From positions 127,082,112-127,146,111 of the forward strand of contig CM038047.1 of the NCBI GenBank assembly GCA_021397845.1: a stretch of 64,000 nucleotides of DNA. Direction: 5' to 3'. Below the pieces are notes generated by a model. That model did no database searches and was not told where the DNA came from. It was given only the letters and a program-made list of their open reading frames with translations. Shown here one piece after another: positions 10,418-21,088 of the stretch (positions within the stretch are counted from its first letter, which is position 1; each line of letters opens with the position of its first letter). A program made the translations under genes and the position numbers. Source of the stretch: Areca catechu. Its lineage: Eukaryota > Streptophyta > Magnoliopsida > Arecales > Arecaceae.

Positions 10418-12143
10418 TGATGCAGAACGAAAGCTCTGATACCAAAAATGATGCAGAACAAAAAAGATGATGCGATGCGGAAGCAAATTAAAATTTATAT
10501 ATATATTTTATATATATTTTCAGAAGTCGGCTTTGACTCAAAGGAAAGATAAACTAATGTTGAAAGAAACTAAGAAATGACAGAAAGCACAATTAAAAGA
10601 AACTAGATTATCAGAGTAATTCAGAAGTAAAGGATCGCTGGGGGTTGAGAAACTCCCAGACCTAGGGTTTCGCTTTGAACTTTCAACAGGACAGAACTAA
10701 AGAGAAGGGAAGGGTTATGTACCAGGCAGTGATCTTCACAGAGTTTGGTGGAAGGACTCTCTCGAGCAGATTGTTGGATCCTCGGATTTGGATATCTTCG
10801 CAATGGATCCTCCAATACTGGTCCTTTGGCAGAGTTGGCTTCTCCTGAACTCAGGATCTGGGAAAGAAGAAGAACAAGTTAAGGAACCAGATACTCAAAG
10901 AAAGGATTTACCAGATAAGAAGAACTTGAAAATTGATGTTGCTGAAATCTTGATTCTCCAGGATGCTGATATGACTTCCTCTGGGATTTGCTCTGTATTC
11001 GAAGTAGCTGATCTGGACCTGAATGCTGGTGGTCGGCCTCTACTTGGAAGAGAGGGGCCGTGAGATGATGAGGTAGATTAGGGTTTGGATGATTGGTGGA
11101 ATGAAGAGATGATGGGCGGCTAGGGTTTGGAATTGAAGTGGCTAACCTAGGATTTTGGTAGGGTTTTGGGGTTGGAGATCTCACACCTCCTCAAGGTTCC
11201 TAGGGAACCTGGATTTACTCCCTCACGGAGCTCAACACCTGAATACAAGTGCGGAAGAGAGAAACACAAAGTTGCTCACACAGAAATTGATTTAATTCAT
11301 CATTTAAATTCAAGAGTTACATAGAGTTGAATATATAGACATAACAAAGAAATAAAATTTTATACATTTTCCATGTGGGACTAATAGGACTAACCCACAC
11401 TTTAGGCATCAAATTTTCTTCCCAAGACTCCTTCCATGAGTGGGCAGCCCAAAAACTCCAAGAAAACTTGAAAATCAGCTCCAAATGGCAGGTTATGGGG
11501 GTGTCTCCTAGTATCTCTCCATGAATCAAGGATTTTCCCTTCATGGTTTGGCTCATTTGGACACCTCCTAGTCTTGCTCCACAAGTTTAGGCTTCTTCCT
11601 TTCATGGCTTTGGCACTTTTGGAGACTTTTGGGTGCCTTCTTGATTTTCTCCCCAAGACATGCTCTCTTCCCTTTTATAACTTGGATTTTTATGGAACAT
11701 TGTGGGGCACCTCCTTGATCCTCTCTTCAAGAAAAATTCTTGCCATCCTGGCTTGGGTTTATCTGGAAAGAAGTTGTCTCCTCCTTGGATTGAGGTATCT
11801 TGATGGATTTCTCCCCCAAGTGGTGCAAGAAAAAAGAACCTGCTTACTTGAGGCGTGGGAACCAAGGTACACTGGATGGAGATGTGGCAGGGAGTGTGGC
11901 ACCCACTTGTAGCTAGAAAATGTGGTGCCCTATGGCAAAGGGAATGACACCTACCTGGGCCTTGGACTTGGACTGAGTCAACATGACCCAACAAAAATTG
12001 AAATGACAAAATTACAGACTCAAAATTGAGTTGATCAGGTCAACCCTTATTACAAAACCAGAAAACCCTAATTCTTCAGGCAAGGTCAATCAGAGATCCA
12101 GATGGAGCCCTGAAGTCTTCTTCTGAGTCTGGTGCCCGCACCA
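10418..12143 (-). repeat. Right (5') LTR of gypsy A
   Basis: TGATGCAG...GCACCA, 1726 bp, almost identical to 5049-6771. Its first 31 bp (10418-10448) carry the same internal primer-binding-site copy as the left LTR. It is flanked on the right by the CATAC target duplication. Because both LTRs share the 31-bp extension, it was already part of the LTR when this copy transposed. Confidence 0.88.
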
Positions 12144-12719
12144 CATACCACCATACCCAGAACACCCCGTACATGCTGCAATGGCATGAATGAGTATGAA
12201 CCAAAATATGGCTTAGTGTGCACAAGGAACCATGGTGACCTCAGGTCTAAAGATCACATGCACAACTTCTACTCTGGGATCTATCTTTTGACAAGTAGTA
12301 AGACTTCCATAAGATAGTCCCAGTACAGATCAGTCCAGTATACTCATACCCTGATGAGCACCCTTATCCTTGATTAGTGTCTCTACACAAGTGGTTGTGA
12401 GATCAACCACCATCATCAATCGAGCATACATAGGACAAGCTAGTCTTTTCGGATTCATCGATCCTCGAATCGATGGTCCAATGACTAGGAACATTCAAGA
12501 TTAGGGTTTATACGAATTAGGTCTCACTGTTATGAACTCCATCATGACCCTAACTCCATTGCTCTAATTTATGGGGTTCATCATAATCAATAAAAAAATA
12601 TGACATAGCAGTATATGATGAATCAAATGCCTTTATTAATATGAAAGTATGTTATACATGAGCTGGAAGTTTACAAAAAGGCCTTCATAATGATTGGCTC
12701 TTAGGGCACTTTTCTATCA

Positions 12720-12734
12720 AACTCCCACTTGCAC
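12720..12734 (-). promoter_or_regulatory. Polypurine tract of copia internal 1
   Basis: On the minus strand GTGCAAGTGGGAGTT lies directly against the 3' LTR. This is the typical plant copia polypurine tract that primes plus-strand DNA synthesis. The copy in internal 2 is at 40859-40873 with one G-to-A change. Confidence 0.8.
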
Positions 12735-13610
12735 TAAAGCCAATTGCCCTTGTATTTTATGCCCATACAATCTAAGTGACGATTTAACTATTGCTTGGCT
12801 AAAGCGTTAGTGAATGGGTCTGCTATATTGTTCTTTGTGTCAACTCGTTCAATGATGACATCTTGTCCTTCAATAATCTCTCGAACGAGGTGGAGCCATC
12901 TTAGAATGTGCTTGGACTTTTAATGAGACCTCGGCTCCTTAGGTTGTGCAACAGTCCCAGTGTTATCACAGTATAATGGCACTGGCTGTTGTACATCTAG
13001 AACCATGCCCAATTCCATGATGAATTTCTTTATCCAGACAGCTTCCTTCCCGGCTCACTAGCAGCTATGTACTCTGCCTCAGTGACTGACTCAACTACTG
13101 TTGGCTGCTTTGTACTCTTCCAACTCACTGCACCACCATTCAGGGTGATGACATACCTTGATATGGATTTGTAAATCTGGATCTGATTGAAAACTAGAAT
13201 TTGTATCACCTTCTAGTTTCAACTCAGATCCACCATATACTAGGAAAATATCTTTAGTCCATCTCAGGTACTTAAGAATATTTTTCATAGCTTTCCAATG
13301 ATCCTCTCCAGGATCTGCCTGAAACCTGCTCACTATGTCTAGGGCATATGCAACATCAGGTCTGGTACATAACATGGCATACGTTATCGATTCTACAACC
13401 GAAGCATAAGGAATCATAGCCATCCTCTGTCTTTCTTCTAATATCTTAGGAGACATTTTCTTAGAGAGAAGTATGCCTTGACTTAGAGGTAAGTAACCTT
13501 TCTTACTTTAATCCATGTTGAATCTCTTCAACACTAAGTCAATGTACCTGGATTGGGATAAGCCTAGCATCCTCTTGGATCAATGTCTATAGATCCTTAT
13601 ACCCAGTATA
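12735..13610 (-). pseudogene. Copia internal 1: RNase H and reverse transcriptase C-terminal part
   Basis: The minus strand encodes the end of reverse transcriptase, including LCTRPDVAYAL and HWKAMKNILKYLRWTKD (13091-13456). Then comes an RNase H portion with the conserved EAEYIAAS segment at 13057-13080. RNase H removes the RNA template during reverse transcription. Several frameshifts and stops separate the pieces, and the segment ends abruptly at the CACTA insertion point (13610). The rest of the enzyme resumes at 26059 on the other side of the transposon. The intact arrangement can be seen in internal 2 at 41279-41917. Confidence 0.82.
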
Positions 13611-13622
13611 CACTACAACAAA
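13611..13622 (+). repeat. Left terminal inverted repeat of the CACTA element
   Basis: CACTACAACAAA, matching the right end in inverse orientation over 12 bp. This is the recognition end cut by the TNP2 transposase. The ATA target duplication lies just outside it. Confidence 0.95.
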
Positions 13623-13625
13623 ATA

Positions 13626-14360
13626 ATGTATTATCGACCAAAATATAATGTGGTTGGGAATAATTAAGCTCTTTACCAACCAAATTATAATTATTTATGA
13701 CAAAAAATATTTTGGTATTATTTGAGATATTGCATGAAAATTGGCGACCATTATTTTTGTATTCATGGCCAATTATATTTTTGTCATAAAAAAATTATTT
13801 ATCAACCAAAATTTTAGTTGCTAAAATTAATAATCACCAAATATATATAGATTATTAAAAAAATAATTTAATTTTTAAATTCATTATCAACCAAAATATA
13901 ATTTGGTTGTAAAAAAAATGCATTATCGACCAAAATACAATTTGGTTGAGAATAATTAAGTTTTTTTAGCAACCATTATTTTTGTATTCATGACCAATTA
14001 TAAGTTTGTCATAAAAAAATTATTTATCAACCAAAATTTTAGTTGCTAAAATTAATAATGAACAAATATATATATATTATTAAAAAATAATTTAATTTTT
14101 AAATTAATTATCAACCAAAATATAATTTGGTTGTAAAAAAAATGTATTACCGACCAAAACAATATTTGGTTGAGAATAATTAAGCTTTTTTAGCAACCAT
14201 TATTTTTGTATTCACGACCAATTATAATTATATCATAAAAAAATATTTATCAACCAAAATTTTAGTTGCTAAAATTAATAACAACCAAATATATATAAAT
14301 TATAAAAAAATAATTTAATTTTTTAATTTATCATCAACCAAAATATAATTTGGTTGAAAA
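13626..14360. repeat. Left subterminal repeats of the CACTA element
   Basis: Three tandem units start at 13626, 13918 and 14142 (spacing 292 and 224 bp). Each begins ATG(T/C)ATTA(T/C)CGACC. Within each are inverted copies of CAACCAAA...TTTGGTTG separated by a short AT-rich spacer, plus a repeated 'accaaaattttagttgctaaaatta' block. Such subterminal arrays are binding sites for the TNPA-like protein in En/Spm. Base composition is extremely AT-rich. Confidence 0.85.
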
Positions 14361-14389
14361 AAAAATAATTTTTTTTAAAAAAAAAACAA

Positions 14390-15480
14390 AACGTGCGCGC
14401 CATCAGGATTTTTTTTTTCCGTGCCTGGCCTTTTACTTTTCGCTCCCGCTCGTATCCCATGCTCCCTAGCCTCTCCTCTTCCTCTCTTTGGCAGCACTTC
14501 CTCGGTTCCACCTCTCGGATCGGTGAAGAAGCGACGGCGAGTGGCGGCAGCAGCGAGTGGTGGCAAGTGGCGGTAGCGGCTTCCTCCACTTCTGGTCATC
14601 ATCCAAGTGATGACAGTGAATTTTTTTTTTGGATTGTGATATCTATCGGGGAGGAGGGGCATTGAAGGAGAGAGTAGAGGGCGCATCCGAGGGTGATGGG
14701 GGAGACGTCGGTGATGAGGCGATGGAGATAAGGAACAGATGGGAGGGGCGGGAGGGGTTCAGAGATATGGAGATGGTGGGCAGATCGTGACTCGGTGTGG
14801 GACTGAGGGAGGGCACCGGCGAGGAGGGCATCACGATCCGGGGGGACGGTGAGGGCCGTCATGATCTGCCGGGGCGGGGGGAGGGGTGGTGAAGATGCTG
14901 TGGAAGAGCTACGAGCTGGGTAGGCATGCGGGGGGGCACGGCGGTGAAGGGCTGGAAGATCTATGAGGTAGGGGTGCCGGGGTGCATAGTGGTGAAGGGC
15001 CGTGGAATATCTCCGAGGGTTGGAAGATCCGGTGCCACGGGCGGCAGCAATGGGGGACTCCTACGGAAGAAAAAAATAGAGAACTTTGGCAGAACAGAGA
15101 GAGGGGAACATATCAGAGAGAAGGGATGGGGTGGGTTCTCGAATCGCTGGATGGGGGGGGGTGGTGGGAGGGGGAGGAGGTGAAAGAGCCGTACGCGGGG
15201 TAGTATGGGGTGGGGGTGAGTGCGGAGGAGACAGGGAAGGGAGGGCGTGTAGCAGCGGGGCATGGAGGAGCTGCATGTGGGGTGGAGGTGGGGCTGGTGG
15301 AGGGGGGCATGGATGAGTTGTGCATGGTTTGGGAGGAGGGCAGAGGCTACGAAGGAGGGTGTGCAATATAGGAGGAAGAGGGTGGCGTGCAGCGGTTTGG
15401 GAGTGGGGCGGAGGCTACGAAGGAGGGCGTGCACTATAGGAGGAAGAGGGGTGGTCCGAACAAGTGCATCATGCTATTCT
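14390..15480 (+). promoter_or_regulatory. GC- and G-rich block downstream of the CACTA left repeats
   Basis: Composition switches sharply from AT-rich repeats to a G-rich plus strand with many GGGAGG, GGTGGG and GGGGCG runs and several CG dinucleotides. Overlapping open frames on both strands (for example 14926-15183 plus and 14961-15434 minus) are low-complexity and look like effects of composition. In maize Spm a GC-rich control region lies in the untranslated first exon next to the promoter and is a target of methylation. This block has the same position, though it is longer. The functional reading is inference. Confidence 0.5.
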
Positions 15481-17216
15481 TTACAATATGGATAATGGGT
15501 TGGGTCTTAGTTCTTATGTTTGCCAAGACAAAATGTAGAAGAAGTTTAAAAAATTGAAAACATTATTTCTAGGTCATGATTAAGTATAAGAATTGTATGG
15601 ATAGTTTATTATTTATCAAGGTTAACTACTATTTTAGTTATTGACTCTATTACGATAAAATGGTCACCTGTTATTGTTCCCCCACAAGGAAAAATCTAAA
15701 ATAAGAGAAAGAAAAGATATTGGCTAGGTTAAAACTGAAATAAGAAAATAAATAAAGATTTGGAAATATTGGTAGAATTAGTGTTATCAGTCGATATCTG
15801 AGCATGCAAGGGTATGAGATTGTGTAACTTGTATTCTTTATGGGCTAATTATCAGCAGGTGCTCAATTTTGATGCAAATTAATATCTGAGCACAGTGTTA
15901 GCAATGATGAAAACCAAGATTTAAGCATGTTGGAACTAAGTATAGATATACATATGCAAAAAAGGAAATCTAAAGAGAATTTTTGATCCATGCTAGAACT
16001 TAGGATTGCATTTCTGAGTACATAACACAGAAAATTTCAGAAAGTTGAAGTAGTCTCTCTATAGACTCTCTTCGGTAAACAACTTACTTGCAATAACACA
16101 TATAGCACCATCACCATCAATATAAAATTTTTGAAAACTATCACTTTGCTATGTAACTGTCACATCCCGAACCCAACACTTGGGTTGGTCATGTAACACG
16201 GCCATATAAATCCTTGAGCACCGCTCTAGAGATCATATAAGGCATATAACATACACAAATATTCTAATAAAAATATGATTTATTCAAAGATAATCAATAA
16301 TCAAATATCCACTAAATGTATTCATCATTAACTAGCTAAATTACAATTATCTAAATAGTTGGCAGTATCAAAGATTTCACTAACTAATGACCAAGCGAGT
16401 AGCAATAGAGAGGGGTTAACTGTTATGGATGAAGATGTGGGTGCCCAAAATTTGGAAGCAGAACTTTTTTTTGGTACAGAGGAATGAGTTGTTATTATCA
16501 TTACTAAACTATGAAGTTATTATCATTACTAAACTATGAAGGAAAATGACATGTGTATCTTACAAGAAGAAAATGACAACAACACTAACTACCTTGATTG
16601 TTTCTTGTTGTTTCTTGTAACTTGTTGCAATAGCTTACTATTTATGAACTTGAATATAATACACATTTTAGTCCTTAATAAATTGCCTTATACTATATTT
16701 TGTATTGTAGGTAATTTATTGCTGTTACTCAACCTTTTTTAGAAATCACTATTGGTGCTTGTTACCTTTTAAATGAATGAAACCTACCTTACTGATCATG
16801 AAAATTTATCTTTTTTTGGATTTCTTTCGATCATTTATGATTAAAAAATAAATTAAAAAAGATATAACATGTATTTTAAGAAATCCTATCTATTTGGATT
16901 TTGAATTATCAACACTGTTTTTGCCAAAGCTTCCTTTCAGATACTTTTTCTTTTAAATTAGACCTGGTTGGGAGTCCTAAGAAAAAAAAAAGAAATGTTT
17001 GCCATAACAAAGAGATATTTCATGGTGTACATATAAGCATTTTAGTAGTAAGATTTTATTTTGATAGTTTCTTTAATTCAAAACTTAGTTTAACATAAAA
17101 ATAATTTTTTATATATGCCTTTTTATCTCAGATTGAAATAAATACAAAAACTGAGGCGATTGTATGAAGGAAACTCAGGTGCATTTTTAATCTCATATAT
17201 TACGTATCTTTATATA
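15481..17216 (+). other. CACTA non-coding region upstream of the transposase
   Basis: AT-rich and without a recognisable gene. It holds an exact 25-bp tandem duplication at 16491-16515 and 16516-16540. It also holds a stretch at about 16157-16400 beginning TGTCACATCCCGAACCC, which resembles the ends of other plant repeats and may be a small inserted fragment. The open frames at 16536-16742 and 16901-17098 lack recognisable motifs. The region probably holds an untranslated first exon and intron of the transposase gene, by analogy with other CACTA elements. Confidence 0.45.
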
Positions 17217-20200
17217 ATGGATAAGAGTTGGATGACTGCACAAAAGTGGACTGAACAGTATGTTAAGGGAGTTCAAGCTTTTATGGAATTCGTTGCTGAT
17301 CATATGGGTAAAGAATGTGAGGTTAGATGTCCATGTATTGATTGTTTGAACCTATATATCAAGAGTCAGGATGTGGTTCATAATCATTTACTAATTCGGG
17401 GAATGGATGCAGATTATACTAGATGGATATTTCATGGAGAACATACAACTTTTAAAATTCCAAGACCATATGAAACTTTTTACCATCATGATGATGTGGA
17501 TGATGATAGTGTGACATGCAATGACATAGATGAGGATGATGGAGTCCATGAAATGCTAAATGATTTTGAAAATTTTGTAAATAATTATCACATGGATCAT
17601 AATAATGGTGTGTCAAATCTTAATGGAAATGATGGTTTGCAAGATGTATTTGCTAAACTTTTGAGGGATGCTGAAAGAGAACTATATCCGGGTTCAAAGT
17701 TTTCTACTTTGTCATTTTTGGTGAAGTTACTCCATTTGAAAGTTTATAATAAATGGAGCAACAAATCATTTGACATGTTACTTAAATTACTAAAAGAAGC
17801 ATTGCCATAAGGAGAGACACTTCCTAAGTCCCACTATGAGGCAAGAAATGTGTTGCATGGTTTAGGTTTGGGATATGAAGCTATTCATGCATGCAAGTAT
17901 GATTGTGCATTATTTTGGAAGGAGTTTGAAAATCATGAAGAGTGTCCTGTTTGTTGTACATCTCGATGGAAAATCAATGATGGTAAGGGTAAGAAAGTGC
18001 CATATAAGATATTGTGTTACTTTCCATTAAAACCAAGGTTGCAATGCCTTTTTATGTCAAAGGAAATTGCCTTAGAGATGCAGTGGCATAAGGATAAATG
18101 TATAGATGATGGAAAGGTGTTGAGACATCCAGCCGACTCAGAAACTTGGAAAATGTTCGATAATGATTTTTCATTGTTTGCTGCAGATCCTCGTAATGTT
18201 AGACTTGGTCTTGCTACTGATGGTTTTAATCCATTTGGTAATATGAGTACATCATATAGCATGTGGCCAGTTATTTTGGTGCCATACAACTTGCCCCCTT
18301 GGAAATGTATGAAGGAGAAATCTTTCATGATGTCATTGGTTATTCCAAGCCCCCTAGCACCTGGAAAAGATATCGATGTATATATGCAACCTTTGATAGA
18401 TGAATTAAAAGACTTATGGGAAATTGGTGTGCAGACATATGATGCTTGCATTAGATCAAATTTTCAATTACATGTTGCAATGTTATGGACTATAAATGAT
18501 TTTCCAGCATATGGAAATGTATCTAGATGGAGTACAAAAGGATATATGGCATGCCCAGTTTGTAATTACCAGACATGTTCTCATAAGTTAAGAAGTAAAA
18601 TTTGTTACATGGGGCATCGACGATACTTGCCACATGATCATAGTTGGCGAAAAAGTAAGAAGTTTGATGGAAAGATTGATCATCGAATGCTACCACAAGA
18701 GTTATCTGGGGATGATATATTGCGACAATTGGCAAGCTTAAAAGATATGCAACAAGGAAAGCATCCAAACAATAAAAGGAAAAAATGTTCTCCAACCGAG
18801 TTGAATTGGACTAAATGAAGTATTCTTTTTGAGTTTCCATATTGGACAAAATTGAAATTGAGGCATAACTTGGATGTTATGCATATAGAAAAGAATATTT
18901 GTGATAATATTCTAGGTACACTGTTGAACATTGATGGAAAAACAAAAGATTCTTTGAAGGCAAGGCAATACTTGAAAGACATGAATATAAGGAAGGAATT
19001 ACACTTAATACAGAGAAGTGATGGCTCATATATCATTCCACCTACTTGTTATACTTTAACTAAGAACAAGAAACAGATATTATGTGAGTTTTTTAAGTCA
19101 GTGAAGTTCCTAGATGGATATGCTTCAAATATCTCTCGGTGTGTGAATGTGAATGAAGGAAAAGTCATGGGTTTAAAAAGTCATGATTGCCATGTTATTC
19201 TTCAAAGGATACTTCCTGTTGGCATTCATGGATGCTTGCGAACGGATGTGTGTATTGCACTAGCAGAGTTGGGAGATTTTTTCCAAAGCTTATGTTCCAA
19301 GACACTTAATGTGGAAGAAGTACAGAAATTGAAAAAAGAAATTGTATTGATCCTTTGCAAGCTTGAAATGATTTTTCCACCTGCTTTCTTTGATGTCATG
19401 GTGCATCTAGCAATTCATTTACCCAATGAGGTAATACTTGGGGGTCTTGTACAATTCCGATGGATGTTTCCTATTGAAAGGTAATGTGAATAGTTAAACT
19501 ATAATTTATTTGTAGTTGTCATTGAGATAAGAAATGAATATATTTTTAACACATTATTTGTTTATTTGTTTCATTAAATTTTTGGGAAATCTTAAAAAAA
19601 ATGTGCGAAACAGAGCTCATCCTGAAGGTTCAATAGCCGAAGCTTATATTGTCAATGAATGTTTAACTTTTTGCTCATTTTATCTTCATGGAATTGAGAC
19701 TCATTTCAATAGAGAGGAAAGGAATTGTGACATAGTAGAAGATGGCGGGTTATCTATTTTCTCTCATCGATTTAGATCACTTGGAGCATCAAAATATGTT
19801 CAAATGTCATCCAATGAACTCAAGATGGCTCATTGGTATGTGCTATCTAATTGTGAGGAGTTAGTGCCTTATCTTGAGTAAGTATTTATTAGTGCATATA
19901 TCTTAGATGTACAAATCAATGGTTATATGTTTGTAAATTAATTACAATGCTACTTGATAGAAAACATTTGAAGGATCTTAAGAGAGAATGCACAACTAAT
20001 GTAGAGAGAAGACAAATGGAGCAATTCCCATCGTGGTTTAAAAAGCATGTAAGTAAATTATCATAATGTTGAGTGCATATCTACATTAACTATATATTAA
20101 CTAAATATATCTTATTTTTTTGTAGATGACAAGCTTGTTTAACCAAAAGGCATCAGAAGTAATGGTGGCATTATATTCATTAGCATGTGGACCTCATATT

Positions 20201-20914
20201 TGTGTTAGAAAATATGCTGGTTGCATTATTAATGGTATTAGGTTTCACACAAGAGATTGTGATGACCGCCATAGAAGACAAAATAGTGGGGTGACTGTAG
20301 AAGGAAATAATGGAGATGATGTCATTGACTACTATGGCATGATCAATGAGATCATAGAGTTAGAATATATAAGAGATAAGAGGGTAGTTCTTTTCAAATG
20401 CATTTGGTTTGATGTTGGGAATAAGAGGTCCAGCATACAAATAGATGGCAAGATTATTAGTATTAACGTGAGCAAAACTTGGTTTGATAATGATCCTTTT
20501 GTACTTGCTACACAAGCAAAATAGGTCTTCTATCTCAATGATACCAAATTAGGAAAAAATTGGCGAATTGTGCAAAAATTCAAACATTGGCATATATTTG
20601 ATATTTCAGAAAATCAAGATAATGAGCTAAATGTGAATGAGCTGAATGTGAATGTTGAAGTGTATCAAGATAATGAGCTGAATGTAAGTGATTCAATTGT
20701 TGAAAATCTAGATGTTGAACCTTTGGTTAGACGTGATGTCGATCCAGATATTATTGAAGCTAATATAGTACACACAATAGATGGAGTGCATGAAAAGGTC
20801 AATGAGTTTCTCACAGATGATGATTTAGAAGATGAAACATTGATAGAATATTGGGATGATGCAGACATAACTACTTATGATGATCATGACAGTGACATTG
20901 ATGAAGATACATAG
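17217..20914 (+). pseudogene. TNP2-type transposase of the CACTA element, with nonsense mutations
   Basis: The start MDKSWM at 17217 is typical of the Transpos_assoc domain, which continues with the Cys-rich CPCIDCLN motif. The TNP2 transposase domain follows (FENHEECPVC, DGFNPFGNMS, MACPVCNYQT; 17850-18890), then DUF4218 (GIHGCLRTDVCIALAELG at about 19220-19276, ending in RNRAHPEGSIAEAY) and DUF4216 (about 20320-20570). Exons appear to be 17217-19480, 19578-19877, 19961-20048 and 20126-20914, with clear GTAAGT donors for the last two introns. In-frame stops at 17808-17810, 18816-18818 and 20522-20524 break conserved stretches. The first intron's expected AG acceptor reads AA at 19576-19577. 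The acidic C-terminus ends naturally at 20914. This copy cannot make full-length transposase. Confidence 0.88.
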
Positions 20915-21088
20915 TTAATATCTTCATTTTCATGTAATAAATGATTATACATCATCTTTATTTTCATCATTATTTTTTTTATATTTGCTTGCATTCATTA
21001 TTTGTACCAACTTGTTTAACTATTTATTTGTAGTGATACTTGAGAATGGTTCCAGGATTGAAATGCCGTACAAGGGCCGATTCCAAAA

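Larger units (their letters stand above)
5049..12143 (-). mobile_element. Ty3/gypsy chromodomain element A, lacking protease, reverse transcriptase and RNase H
   Basis: A complete LTR-bounded element of 7095 bp with target duplication CATAC at 5044-5048 and 12144-12148. Its LTRs (5049-6771 and 10418-12143) are almost identical, so it is comparatively young. The minus-strand order is PBS complementary to initiator tRNA-Met, gag, acidic linker, C-terminal half of integrase, chromodomain, PPT. The internal region is only about 3.65 kb. Protease, reverse transcriptase, RNase H and the integrase catalytic core are missing. The chromodomain places it with the chromoviruses. It must have moved using proteins from another element. 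Confidence 0.88.
1453..12719 (-). repeat. Left (3') LTR of copia internal 1, split by two gypsy insertions
   Basis: The LTR begins TGATGGAAATTC at 1453 and ends TTTCTATCA at 12719, giving TG...CA ends. It consists of 1453-3517 and 12151-12719, separated by a solo gypsy LTR and a complete gypsy element. The joined length is 2634 bp and the order matches the middle LTR throughout. On the minus strand it follows the polypurine tract GTGCAAGTGGGAGTT, which marks it as the 3' LTR. A long LTR of this size is larger than in most plant copia families. Confidence 0.85.

Noticed and set aside
10401..10444. GCTCTGATACCA copies that could be parts of tRNA genes
   Set aside because: Only the 3'-end complement is present, directly beside LTR edges. 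There is no cloverleaf, so these are primer-binding sites.
14323..15495. Many long open frames on both strands that could suggest a captured host gene
   Set aside because: They overlap in most frames, are low-complexity (Gly, Pro, Ser, Arg) and are explained by the G-rich composition. No splice pattern or family motif is visible.
16157..16400. A TGTCACATCCCGAACCC-starting stretch that could be an inserted LTR or MITE
   Set aside because: No matching second end or target duplication could be found, so it is mentioned only within the surrounding region.
18017..19036. Minus-strand frames of 90-144 residues opposite the transposase
   Set aside because: They mirror conserved plus-strand TNP2 codons and show no independent motif.
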